This document shows positions 36,289 to 44,254 of a stretch of DNA of 64,000 bases, one piece after another. The notes under the pieces are model-generated. The model did not search any database. It was not told the DNA's origin and worked only from the letters and a program-made list of their open reading frames with translations. This DNA comes from Streptomyces sp. NBC_00193. Its GTDB lineage: Bacteria; Actinomycetota; Actinomycetes; Streptomycetales; Streptomycetaceae. Position numbers and translations under genes: made by a program. The stretch spans positions 124,001 to 188,000 of the forward strand of contig NZ_JAPEMM010000002.1 of the NCBI RefSeq assembly GCF_026342735.1, read 5' to 3'. Position 1 is the first letter of the stretch. Every line of letters starts with the position of its first letter.

Positions 36289-37175
36289 GGGAGCAGCAGT
36301 CGTTCCCGGCGGAGCTGACGGGGTGGGTGGAGCAGCACCTCGGGCCGGTGACCACCGTACGGGACGCCTCGCACGACCGGCCGTCCTCCCGGGTCTGGGA
36401 GTTGGAGGCCGGCAAGGGTGGCCGGTACTACCTGAAGGTCTCGCCCGACGGGGAGTCGTTCACCCGCGAGAACTGGGCCTACCGATCCGCCGTGCCAGCC
36501 CTTGGACACAGCCGGGCCCCTCAGCTCCTCGACTGCCGTGCCGAGAGCCTCGCCCTGCTGCTCACCGCCGTGCCCGGGACTCCCGTCAAGGGGCTCCGAA
36601 TGAGCGCGGCCGAGCAGCGCACCGTGCACTGGCAGGCCGGTGCGCTCACAGCCCGCCTCCACGAAGCCGGCACGGCCGGGGTGCCGGTCCACGCCGTCGT
36701 AGAAGCGGCCTTTCACGCGGCGTCGAACGCTGTGGAGGATCACCTTGCGCAAGCCGGGGCCCAGATGAACGTCGCCGAGCAGAGCCTGGTCCGGGGGTAT
36801 GCGGAGCGGCTCCGCCATGTCGGCAGGGTGCCGGTCGGCCTGATCCACGGTGACAGCAGACCCCGGAACTGGATGTGCTCGGCCGATGGCCGGCTGGCGA
36901 TCATCGACTTCGAGGGGGCGCGTACGGCGCCGGTCGTCCAGGACCTCGTGATCCTCGCCACCTCCGAGTGGGCCGAACACCCTGACCGGATGGGAGCGTT
37001 CCTTCAGGGGTACGGCCGCCGGTTGACCGACGACGAAGGGGTCGCACTGCGGTGCCTGACCGCGCTGGACGCGGCCGCATCCATTGCCTGGGGACCCGCA
37101 CACGCCGACGTCTTCGTCACCGCGTCCGGGCGGCGAACCCTGGACCGTCTGATGCGCGAGGACCACCATCCGTGA
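36285..37175 (+). CDS. APH-like phosphotransferase
   Basis: 296 aa of the aminoglycoside/choline kinase superfamily. An N-lobe stretch (GGRYYLKVSPDGESFTRENWAYR) contains the ATP-binding Lys. The catalytic loop is LIHGDSRPRNWMCS near residue 187 (HGD and Asn), and the metal-binding motif is IIDFEGA about 18 residues later. It phosphorylates a small hydroxyl-bearing substrate. GTG 36285 overlaps the PIG-L stop and is preceded by GGAGGGA, so translation is coupled. A deacetylase plus a kinase in one transcript suggests successive modification of an amino-sugar or related compound. Confidence 0.9.
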   Translation: MREQQSFPAELTGWVEQHLGPVTTVRDASHDRPSSRVWELEAGKGGRYYLKVSPDGESFTRENWAYRSAVPALGHSRAPQLLDCRAESLALLLTAVPGTPVKGLRMSAAEQRTVHWQAGALTARLHEAGTAGVPVHAVVEAAFHAASNAVEDHLAQAGAQMNVAEQSLVRGYAERLRHVGRVPVGLIHGDSRPRNWMCSADGRLAIIDFEGARTAPVVQDLVILATSEWAEHPDRMGAFLQGYGRRLTDDEGVALRCLTALDAAASIAWGPAHADVFVTASGRRTLDRLMREDHHP

Positions 37176-37420
37176 ACCGCCGAACCCCTTCCGGACCTGA
37201 CACGATTCCCCGAATCGGAGCGCGACCCGACATTCGCGTCATCCGCTGCGTCACACCCGCCTCCACCATCGTCGGCCGGATAACCCAGCGGGCACGGACG
37301 GACGCCCACCGTGCGGCACACGCCCTCCGGACCAAGAACTCGTCCTTGGCTGTACTTCGCGCAAGGCCCAGGCTGCTTCGCGGCTTCGCCCGTCTACGCC
37401 GGTGCCGGGCTGCAACGACT

Positions 37421-38755
37421 TCATTTGTGGTCGCGCATGAAGGTAGGGATCTCGTCGCGGGTCGGGTAGTTCGGCAAGGGGGCCGGCTTGTCCTGAAGGA
37501 ACGCAGTGATGACGGCGGCGGCCCGGTCGTTGTTGTCGTCGAGGCCGTTCCACATGTGATGGCCGACTCCGGGCATGTACTGCGTGCGCTGGATGGCGGG
37601 GTCATTGGCGAGGATGGCGGTCGCCCATTGACGGACCTGGGAGGAGCATTCGGCGATCATCAGCATCGCGGGGGTCCGGGACTGCCTCAGTAGCGGTATG
37701 AGGGAAGGCGAGTCCTTGACCGTCTGCTGGACGCGGAGGCTGGCGGCGGGGCTGAAGGAGAAGTTCTGTTCGGTGTCCTCGCTGGGGATGCGGTGCGCGT
37801 CGCCCGCGCAGTAGGCGGATGCGGTGTCACCGCCGAGGTCTGCGGCGGTGAAGACGTTGGCGCCTTCGGCCTGTCCGATCAGTCCGGTGTCGGGGCTGAG
37901 GAGTCCGAGTCGCATGAGGCCGAATGCCACGGCGTACCGGGGCACGTGCGTCGATCGCGGTCCGGACGGGTCCGGGGCGAGGCCTTGTGCGGATGCTCGG
38001 CCCGTGTGCCCGGTGGTGTGTGCGGTGGGGCCGTCCATGGGCCCGGGCTCGGCAATGATCGCCCGGTGCAGGCGTGTGGCGACGCCTGGGTCGGCCAGGG
38101 CTCGGGCGAGCACGACTCCGCCCCCGGAGAATCCGAGGATGTCGACCTTGCCCTTGTCCAGGCGGTCGACGAAGGCGGCGAGGTCGCGGACCGTCCTGGA
38201 GATCGTGTACTGGTCCATGGGGAGCAGGTCGCTTCGTCCGCCGCCGGCCTGTTCGTAGGCGTAGACGTCGTAGCCCTGGCGTGCCAGGAGTTGCAGAAAG
38301 GTGTGGTCTTGCACCGAGATGCCGCGGATGGGTCCTCCGTGGAGGTACACGAACGGGACGGGATGCCGGGGGCCGGGGTTCGCGGGCGGGTAGTGATAGA
38401 CCGCGACCCGGCTGCCCGTGGCCAGGTTCCAGTGCTGAGTGGACACGAACGGCAGCGCGGGCGGATACCGCCGGGCCGTCGGTGCGGTCGGGATGCAGAC
38501 CGCCGCCGTCAACGCCGCCGCGACGACCACCGGTAGGACCGGCACGAGCCGCGCCGGCCAGGTGCGGTGCCGACCCCGCCACAGCGCGAGGACGGTCCCG
38601 GTCCCGAGGGTCGTCAACCACGCGGCGAGCCCCGAACCCGCCCCGGCCGTGAGTGCGATCAGTACGGGGAAGACGACGACCAGCGCCACAACGGCGGCCA
38701 GGGCCAACAGTAAGCGTCCGGTGAAACGGACGAGACGTAAGGCGGACGTGGGCAC
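37421..38755 (-). CDS. Membrane-anchored alpha/beta hydrolase
   Basis: 444 aa. Three N-terminal helices (residues about 12-95: LLLALAAVVALVVVFPVLIAL, WLTTLGTGTVLALW, LVPVLPVVVAAALTAAVCI) precede an alpha/beta-hydrolase domain. HGGPIRG forms the oxyanion region near 138, the nucleophile elbow is GFSGGG near 222, and the catalytic His is in GVGHHMW near 400. It may act on lipid or signal substrates outside the membrane. GTG 38755 with GGAGGT five bases upstream starts the gene. It is divergent from a TetR gene, its likely repressor. Confidence 0.88.
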   Translation of the reverse strand: MPTSALRLVRFTGRLLLALAAVVALVVVFPVLIALTAGAGSGLAAWLTTLGTGTVLALWRGRHRTWPARLVPVLPVVVAAALTAAVCIPTAPTARRYPPALPFVSTQHWNLATGSRVAVYHYPPANPGPRHPVPFVYLHGGPIRGISVQDHTFLQLLARQGYDVYAYEQAGGGRSDLLPMDQYTISRTVRDLAAFVDRLDKGKVDILGFSGGGVVLARALADPGVATRLHRAIIAEPGPMDGPTAHTTGHTGRASAQGLAPDPSGPRSTHVPRYAVAFGLMRLGLLSPDTGLIGQAEGANVFTAADLGGDTASAYCAGDAHRIPSEDTEQNFSFSPAASLRVQQTVKDSPSLIPLLRQSRTPAMLMIAECSSQVRQWATAILANDPAIQRTQYMPGVGHHMWNGLDDNNDRAAAVITAFLQDKPAPLPNYPTRDEIPTFMRDHK

Positions 38756-38767
38756 GGCGGACCTCCG

Positions 38768-38785
38768 ACAGTTTCAGAACACTGT
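38768..38785. promoter_or_regulatory. Operator candidate between hydrolase and TetR genes
   Basis: ACAGT at 38768-38772 and ACTGT at 38781-38785 form an inverted repeat around TTCAGAAC. A GTTTCA direct repeat overlaps it. The site is in the 68-base divergent promoter region, close to the hydrolase start, as expected for TetR autoregulation. Confidence 0.55.
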
Positions 38786-38823
38786 TTCAAAACGACGTTA
38801 TCAGAGGGGGTAGGCTGCTGACC

Positions 38824-39441
38824 GTGGGTAGGCCCAGAACAAACGACGAGGCCGTCAAAGAGCGGCTTGTGGAGTGCGCGACCGAGATGCTCGCCACCCG
38901 TCCGCGGGAGTCCGTCACGGTCCGCGCCGTGGCCACTGCCGCCGAGGCGTCGACGACGGCGGTGTACTCCTTGTTCGGCGGTAAGGACGGGCTGATCCGT
39001 GCGGTGCGCGACAGAGCCGTCGCCGGCCTGTTCCAGGACCTGTCGGCGGTACAGACCTCCGCGGACTCTCTCGCCGACCTCTACGCACTGGCCGTCGCCT
39101 ACCGTCATTGGGGGCGCGGACACAGCCACCTCTACACAGTGCTGTTCGGTGGTGTGCAGTCCTTCGACCCGTCGGGAGAGGCCGGTGCCAGTGACCCGAT
39201 CCGCCCGCTCCTCACGGCGATCGATCGTGCCTTGGCGGCGTCCGTCCTCGCCGGCGACGCAACGTCGATCGCCCTGTCGATCTGGGCTGCCCTGCACGGG
39301 CTCGTCACTCTCGAACTCGCCGGGGCCCTCGACGCCGCCACGGCCGAGGCCGCTTTCCGCTCGACGATTCACGCCACGCTGCGCGGATGGACGACCCCGG
39401 AGGTGTTCCGCAGTCTTCGCCAAGCCGAACTCGCCCGGTGA
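38824..39441 (+). CDS. TetR-family transcriptional regulator
   Basis: 205 aa. The N-terminal HTH is GRPRTNDEAVKERLVECATEML, SVTVRAVATAAEASTTAVYSLFGGKDGLI, residues 2-55. The C-terminal ligand domain has LYALAVAYRHWGRGHSHLYTVLFGG and LSIWAALHGLVTLELAGAL, resembling WHG/TetR_C_13-type domains. It is leaderless or nearly so at GTG 38824. Divergent orientation and the inverted repeat suggest it represses the adjacent hydrolase in response to an unknown ligand. Confidence 0.9.
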   Translation: MGRPRTNDEAVKERLVECATEMLATRPRESVTVRAVATAAEASTTAVYSLFGGKDGLIRAVRDRAVAGLFQDLSAVQTSADSLADLYALAVAYRHWGRGHSHLYTVLFGGVQSFDPSGEAGASDPIRPLLTAIDRALAASVLAGDATSIALSIWAALHGLVTLELAGALDAATAEAAFRSTIHATLRGWTTPEVFRSLRQAELAR

Positions 39442-39469
39442 CCGGATCAGGGCCGGAACCCAGGCTCGC

Positions 39470-39690
39470 CCGACCCTTGGCTGAAGCCGTGGTGCGTGGT
39501 CAGTGAAGACCGGCATGCCAAGGTCAACCAGGTGCGGCCGTCCATCGGTCGGAGCCCGATTGAGGCTGTTGAGCTTGGCCATCGCGGCGTCAAAGCTGAC
39601 GTGAAGCCCTTCGACATCGCCGAGCCAGCCGTTGGCGCGGGCCTCGCGGATGCGCTCGCAGAGGTTCTGGATGATCGCCAGGAGGCGGGG
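39470..39690 (-). pseudogene. Helical C-terminal remnant, possibly of an integrase
   Basis: The minus strand reads LLAIIQNLCERIREARANGWLGDVEGLHVSFDAAMAKLNSL after a TAG at about 39697. It resembles the coiled C-terminal tail of some Streptomyces integrase/recombinase proteins. No stop of its own is seen, and the frame runs into antisense TetR. The assignment rests on memory of similar tails. Confidence 0.35.
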
Positions 39691-39750
39691 CCGCTGTTAG
39701 CTGGGCGCCCGCCCGGCTACCCCAGGTCAGGCGCGTGCTGCAACAGCCGA

Positions 39751-40098
39751 CTAGCTGACGACCAGCGGCCGTACGCGGGCCAGCAGCAGTTCAAGGAACC
39801 GCTCCGGCCGTCGGAACGCCGCGAAGTGGCTGCAGTCCTCGATCACCGCGAACCCCTGGACCGGGCCCTGGACGTGGTCAAAAAAGCGGCGGGCGAGCTC
39901 GGGCGACGTAAGGACGCCCTTCTCGCCCTGAAGGACGAAGAAGGGGAGCTCGAATCTCGTGCCGTCCGCCCAGTCGTCGAACCCGGCGGTGGCCTGAGTG
40001 ATCTGCTCCGAGAGGGTCATGCCTTTGACGAAAAGCCCCAGCTCTCGCAGCGAGTGCAGCGGCGAGAACCACAGGGTGCGGATCGCCTGCCCGGACAT
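39751..40098 (-). pseudogene. C-terminal fragment of an alpha/beta hydrolase
   Basis: 115 residues with LHSLRELGLFVKGMTLSEQI, FELPFFVLQGEKGVLTSPELARRFFDHV and VIEDCSHFAAFRRPERFLELL reproduce the last third of proline-iminopeptidase-like hydrolases, with acid (in the QGEKG loop) and His (CSHFAA) regions. The nucleophile half is missing; the break coincides with an ISL3 fragment. Confidence 0.7.
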
Positions 40099-40384
40099 CG
40101 CCCGGGCTTTCGACCTCGCCCGAGCCTTCGCCGAGCTCCTCCGCCACCGACGTGGATTCCTACTGACCGAGTGGATCCGTCAGGCTGAACAAGACGCCCC
40201 GAAGCCGGTGAGCGGCTTCGCCGGCTTCCTCCGCCAGGGCCTCGACGCCGTCACGGCGGGACTCACCCTCCTCTGGAGCTCAGGCGTCGTTGAAGGCCAC
40301 GTCAACAGGGTCAAAACACACAAGAGAGCAATGTACCGACGGGCATCCTTCGCCCTTCTCCGGACTCGTATCCTCACGCGATGA
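40090..40384 (+). pseudogene. ISL3-family transposase C-terminal fragment
   Basis: The plus strand encodes AFDLARAFAELLRHRRG, FLTEWIRQAE-like sequence and LLWSSGVVEGHVNRVKTHKRAMYRRASFALLRTRIL. This is the C-terminal end of an ISL3 transposase, including the catalytic Glu. It truncates the adjacent hydrolase gene. It differs from the complete ISL3 copy one kilobase downstream. Confidence 0.75.
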
Positions 40385-40425
40385 TGCGTGCCGATCCGGT
40401 GACAGGGGTGGAAGCGAGGCAGACG

Positions 40426-41064
40426 CTACAGGGTTCCGGCGTCCGGCCAGTGAGCCCAGTGTGTGTGCGCTGGAAGTGTCGGCTGGTAGCGGGCCGGGTC
40501 CTTGGAGTCCAACACCTCCGCGATCATCTGGAAGGTTTCGTGCTGACTGGGCAAAACCTCCCAGAGGTCTTCCGGCTGGTTCCATTCGTCGAGCCGTAGC
40601 AGCACAGGCAGGTCGGATGGGATGTTGGCCCGTAGTTCCTCCTCCGTGGCCAGCAGAAGCCCTCTGTGCGCCGGTGTGAGCAGACGGAATACGTCTTGCA
40701 AAGGGGTGCCGGCGTTGGCTTCGACTGCCAGTGCAGTCCCGCGTACTACCAACGGGACTCCCCCGACGAAGACTTCGTCGCCGTCGGCATCGATCTCCTC
40801 CATGTTGTCGACGCGGTCCAGGAAGTCGCCGAACCCGGGCTCGCCGCGTGTCAGGGAGTTGCCGAAGCAGTACATGACGTCGATGAGGTTGGCGCCGCGA
40901 GGGTTGTAGCCGAGCAACTCGGTGACCATGGCCCAACGGATGGTGTCGCCGAACAGGTGGATACGTGCATCGACCGGGTAGTAGTAGCCGTTGTCCAGGT
41001 TGGGGAACTCTGACTTGTCCGCGCAGAGGTCGAACTGTCCGAGTATCGACGAGGTCGTCATCAC
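40426..41064 (-). CDS. DUF7003-type hypothetical protein
   Basis: 212 aa cytoplasmic protein. It begins ILGQFDLCADKSEFPNLDNGYYYPVDARIHLFGD and continues MVTELLGYNPRGANLIDVMYCFGNSL, VFVGGVPLVVRG, DLPVLLRLDEWNQPEDLW and YQPTLPAHTHWAHWPDAGTL. I recall this as the DUF7003 family, function unknown, often near immunity-like genes. Start could be either of two adjacent ATGs (41064 or 41061). It is intact, between ISL3 sequences. Confidence 0.75.
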   Translation of the reverse strand: MMTTSSILGQFDLCADKSEFPNLDNGYYYPVDARIHLFGDTIRWAMVTELLGYNPRGANLIDVMYCFGNSLTRGEPGFGDFLDRVDNMEEIDADGDEVFVGGVPLVVRGTALAVEANAGTPLQDVFRLLTPAHRGLLLATEEELRANIPSDLPVLLRLDEWNQPEDLWEVLPSQHETFQMIAEVLDSKDPARYQPTLPAHTHWAHWPDAGTL

Positions 41065-41466
41065 GTGCCCTGCCCTAGGCCTCCGTAGTGGCGGCAGCTG
41101 CTGGAGGTCTGGATCGTGAGCAAGACGCTCCCTTGCGTCGGCGCGGCGACGGTCGGACTACCATTCACGGAATTCCGGTCAGAGCCAGAAATTCGAGATC
41201 GTCATCAAACTGACCGGTCGCGAACGCAGCTGCGGCTGACAGCCAACTGCGACACGCCGCTGCGCGTTCCTAGAACTCACCGACATATTCGTCATCAGCA
41301 CCGTCTGAGCGTTCTTGGTAGTCAGCTACAAACGTTCTCCGTTCTCAGGGTCTGGCCCAGGTTCTGTGGACGGTGACGCTGGGTGATGGATTCTCGGGGC
41401 TGGTGGGTCGGGAGATCGTCCGGATCTCGATGGTGCCGTGCCTCAGATAGCTGAGCGTCGGCGGTC
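41065..41466 (+). other. Intergenic region with a STAS-like remnant
   Basis: Around 41220-41330, reading across one frame change, the plus strand gives QLRLTANCDTPLR followed by FLELTDIFVISTV, similar to the last helix and strand of a STAS antagonist. The remainder is unrecognised. The stretch should include the left end of the ISL3 element, but I could not pair terminal repeats. Confidence 0.35.
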
Positions 41467-43074
41467 GTGTCGCAATCATGGTCGTGGCTCGGCGAGTTGC
41501 TGTTTCCGTCGCTGCCGCAGGTGGAAGTCGTCTGTGTCGAAGCGTCGGGTCCGGCGGTACGGGTCGAGGCCCGGCTCGCGGCGTTGGGGGCCGCGTGTCC
41601 CGGCTGTGGGGTGTGGTCGGAGCGCGTACACGGCTCCTACCTGCGGTATCCGTCTGATCTGCCCAGTTGTGGAAGGCCGATGGTGGTGGCGTTGCGGGTG
41701 CGCCGGTTCATCTGCGCGCAGGGGGCGTGTCCGCGGCGGACCTTCGTCGAGCAGGCTGACGGGCTGACCCGCTGGAACGGCCAGGTCACCGAGCGGCAGC
41801 GCGCGTCGGTCGCGGGCCTCGGCCTGGCTCTGGCGGGGCGGTCCGGCGCGCGGATGGCCGCGCTGCTGGGCATCCGTACGAGCCGCAGCACCCTGCTGCG
41901 ACGTGTGATGGATCTGTCCGACCCGGCTGTAGGCGCCCCGGTCGCGGTCGGCGTTGACGACTTTGCACTGCGCCGGGGCCATGTCTACGGCACGGTGATC
42001 ACGGACGCCGTCACCCATGAGGTGCTGGACCTGCTCCCGGACCGCGATGCCGCCTCACTCGCGCCCTGGTTGGCCCGGCACCCGCAGATCGACGTGATCT
42101 GTCGCGACCGTGCCAGCGCCTACGCCGACGCCGCTTCGACGGCCGCGCCGAGGGCCAGGCAAGTCGCCGACCGGTACCACCTGTGGGCGAACCTGGTCAG
42201 CGCCGTGGAGAAGACCGTGGTCGATCACCGCCAGTGCCTGCACACCCTGCCCACCCGGCTGCCCGAGGCCGATCCTCAGTGGGAAACCCCGGACCCCGAG
42301 CAACCCGTCCCGGCAGAGCCGGCCGGCAAGATGGCCGAGCGCCGCCGCCTTCACCACGCCCTGGTCCACGACCTCCTCGGCCAGGGCCTGAGCGAGCGGG
42401 CGGTCGCCCGCCACCTGGGCTGGAGCCGTAACACCGTCCGCCGCTACGCACGCGCCGGACGGTGGCAGGACATGATGAAGAGGCGGCCCCGGCCGCGCGC
42501 GAGCATCCTCGACCCGTACAAGCCCTACCTGGAGCAACGCTGGGCGGAGACGGGCGGAAAGATCACGGGTCTCACGCTCCTGGCAGAGATCCGCGAACGC
42601 GGCTACCGGGGCGGCCACACCGTGCTGGCCGTGTGGAAGCAGGGGCAGCAGAGCCCCGATCAGCCTGCTCCGTCTCCCGCACCGCCCACCGTGCGGGCCG
42701 TGGTCGGCTGGCTCACCCGCCACCCTGCCGGCCTCACCCTCGATGAGGAACTGCAGCGCAAGGCTCTCCTGGCCCGCTGCCCCGAACTGGAGACGACCGC
42801 CGACCTGGTCCGGTCCTTCGCCGAGATGCTCACCAGCCTGGAAGGCAACCGGCTGCCCGAGTGGATCACCCAGGCGATGACGTCCGGACTGCGCGGGATC
42901 AGCACCTTCGCCAACGGCCTGAACAGCGACTACGACGCTGTCGAAGCCGGGCTGACCACCCCGTGGAACTCCGGCCACGTCGAAGGCGCCGTCAACCGCA
43001 TCAAGATGCTCAAACGACAGATGTTCGGACGCGCCGGCTTCCCACTTCTACGCAAGCGGGTCCTTCTCGCCTGA
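41467..43074 (+). CDS. ISL3-family transposase
   Basis: 535 aa, full-length. An N-terminal zinc-finger region contains CPGCGVWSERVHGSYLRYPSDLP and FICAQGACPRRTF. DDE motifs: VGVDDFALRRG (first Asp), VICRDRASAYADA (second Asp) and NSGHVEGAVNRIKMLKRQMFGRAGFPLL (Glu). A helix-turn-helix insertion, LSERAVARHLGWSRNTVRRYARAG, lies near residue 305, as in ISL3 proteins. GTG 41467 is assigned from the family N-terminus. It is the only apparently intact transposase in the window and may still be active. Confidence 0.92.
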   Translation: MSQSWSWLGELLFPSLPQVEVVCVEASGPAVRVEARLAALGAACPGCGVWSERVHGSYLRYPSDLPSCGRPMVVALRVRRFICAQGACPRRTFVEQADGLTRWNGQVTERQRASVAGLGLALAGRSGARMAALLGIRTSRSTLLRRVMDLSDPAVGAPVAVGVDDFALRRGHVYGTVITDAVTHEVLDLLPDRDAASLAPWLARHPQIDVICRDRASAYADAASTAAPRARQVADRYHLWANLVSAVEKTVVDHRQCLHTLPTRLPEADPQWETPDPEQPVPAEPAGKMAERRRLHHALVHDLLGQGLSERAVARHLGWSRNTVRRYARAGRWQDMMKRRPRPRASILDPYKPYLEQRWAETGGKITGLTLLAEIRERGYRGGHTVLAVWKQGQQSPDQPAPSPAPPTVRAVVGWLTRHPAGLTLDEELQRKALLARCPELETTADLVRSFAEMLTSLEGNRLPEWITQAMTSGLRGISTFANGLNSDYDAVEAGLTTPWNSGHVEGAVNRIKMLKRQMFGRAGFPLLRKRVLLA

Positions 43075-43168
43075 CGCTCCGTAACTCGAGATTGGATCCC
43101 GCCTGGTCCCCGGCAGGCCCCGTCTGAGGGGGCACGGCGATGTCAGCCGGGCTTCGTATCTTAATCCG

Positions 43169-43702
43169 ATGACTCGAAACAAGATCGGACAACGGGCCCT
43201 CGAAGCGGCGATGGCGGACGCGAGCTTGACAGTCGTCGAGCTCGACGACGCGTCTCGGTGGCTGGCGGCCGCCGGGCCGGAGCTGGCGGGCCCGCTCGCG
43301 GCCGAGGTCTGGGTGTTCGACGAGACCTTGTCCCGGGTCGTGCTGGTGAAACATCGGTGGCGTGGCCTGGTCCCGCCCGGTGGGCGGGTGGAACCGGGTG
43401 AGACTCCCCGGGAGGCCGCAGGGCGCGAGCTTCTTGAAGAGACCGGCCTTCGGGTGGAACTGCTCCGGGAGCCCGCTCTGGCGACCGTCCGTTCCTATCG
43501 GCCTGGCGCTCCGGTGACGTTCGGGCTGTCATACGCGGCAGTCGTCGATGTCGAAGTGCCGCTCGTCCCGGAGGACGGACAGCCGGTGACATGGGTGAGC
43601 CTGGAGGAGGAATGGGACAGCTGGTTCCCCGGCGACCCGGCCTGGATGCACCGGCATGCGGCATGGCTCGCGTCGCAGCCCCTCCGATCCTACGGACCGT
43701 GA
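43169..43702 (+). CDS. Nudix hydrolase
   Basis: 177 aa. A perfect Nudix box is seen: GGRVEPGETPREAAGRELLEETGL at residues about 71-94. A strand with VWVFDETLSRVVLVKHRWRGLVPP precedes it; the C-terminus has PVTWVSLEEEWDSWFPGDPAWMHRH. It hydrolyses an unidentified nucleoside-diphosphate-linked substrate in the cytoplasm. The ATG at 43169 is 95 bases past the ISL3 stop, so the element has probably replaced the native upstream region. Confidence 0.88.
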   Translation: MTRNKIGQRALEAAMADASLTVVELDDASRWLAAAGPELAGPLAAEVWVFDETLSRVVLVKHRWRGLVPPGGRVEPGETPREAAGRELLEETGLRVELLREPALATVRSYRPGAPVTFGLSYAAVVDVEVPLVPEDGQPVTWVSLEEEWDSWFPGDPAWMHRHAAWLASQPLRSYGP

Positions 43703-44188
43703 CCAGACCACAGAACTTGCGCCAGACCCCAAAACCACCCGTTGAAAACACGGGCGCGGGCCGGCCTGCGCCAACGCCTCAAACGGTCGTCCAGCGCCGA
43801 GCAGACGGCCTCGTGGGCCTCTTTGCTGAGGGCAAAGACCCGTTCGACGACCGTGGGAACCTGCATGGCTCGGACCGCGTCCGCGGTGATCTCCGGGCGG
43901 ATCTGCAGCCGGCCGGTGATGGCGGCTGCTGTCCTCGCCACTCGGCTCGGCCAGGAGCCCCTCGACGCTGTCGCGGTAGACCGCGGCCTCCGCGCCGTAG
44001 CGGCAGCCCCGGAAGCGCGAGAGGGGGAACCGCCGTGGCCGGCGGGGCCGCCTCCCGTGGTGTCGCGATCCCTGTCATCACGCATCTCCTCCCTCTCGGC
44101 TCAGCCCGGCGCACGCAGAACGGCAACCGAGCTCCGCGCAGGCGCCTCCTCCATCCGGGCAGCGGGGGTGGCGGCCTGAGGATGTCTC
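43703..44188. other. Disturbed region without a complete gene
   Basis: Minus-strand stretches near 43790-43930 (ITGRLQIRPEITADAVRAM, VVERVFALSKEAHEAV) look coding but belong to no family I can name and have no intact boundaries. A CCCCAAAACCACC sequence also occurs near 7597 next to an IS remnant. Likely a decayed gene. Confidence 0.45.
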
Positions 44189-44239
44189 GACGGAAAAGCC
44201 CCCGGGTTGGCCGTCAGGCCGTCCCAGGGGCTTTCCGTC
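44189..44239 (-). terminator. Terminator of the large secreted-protein gene
   Basis: GACGGAAAAGCCCC and GGGGCTTTCCGTC pair with a single bulge across a GC-rich loop. The hairpin lies 16 bases beyond the stop of the minus-strand gene. Confidence 0.75.
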
Positions 44240-44254
44240 CAGCAAGCATGCAGG

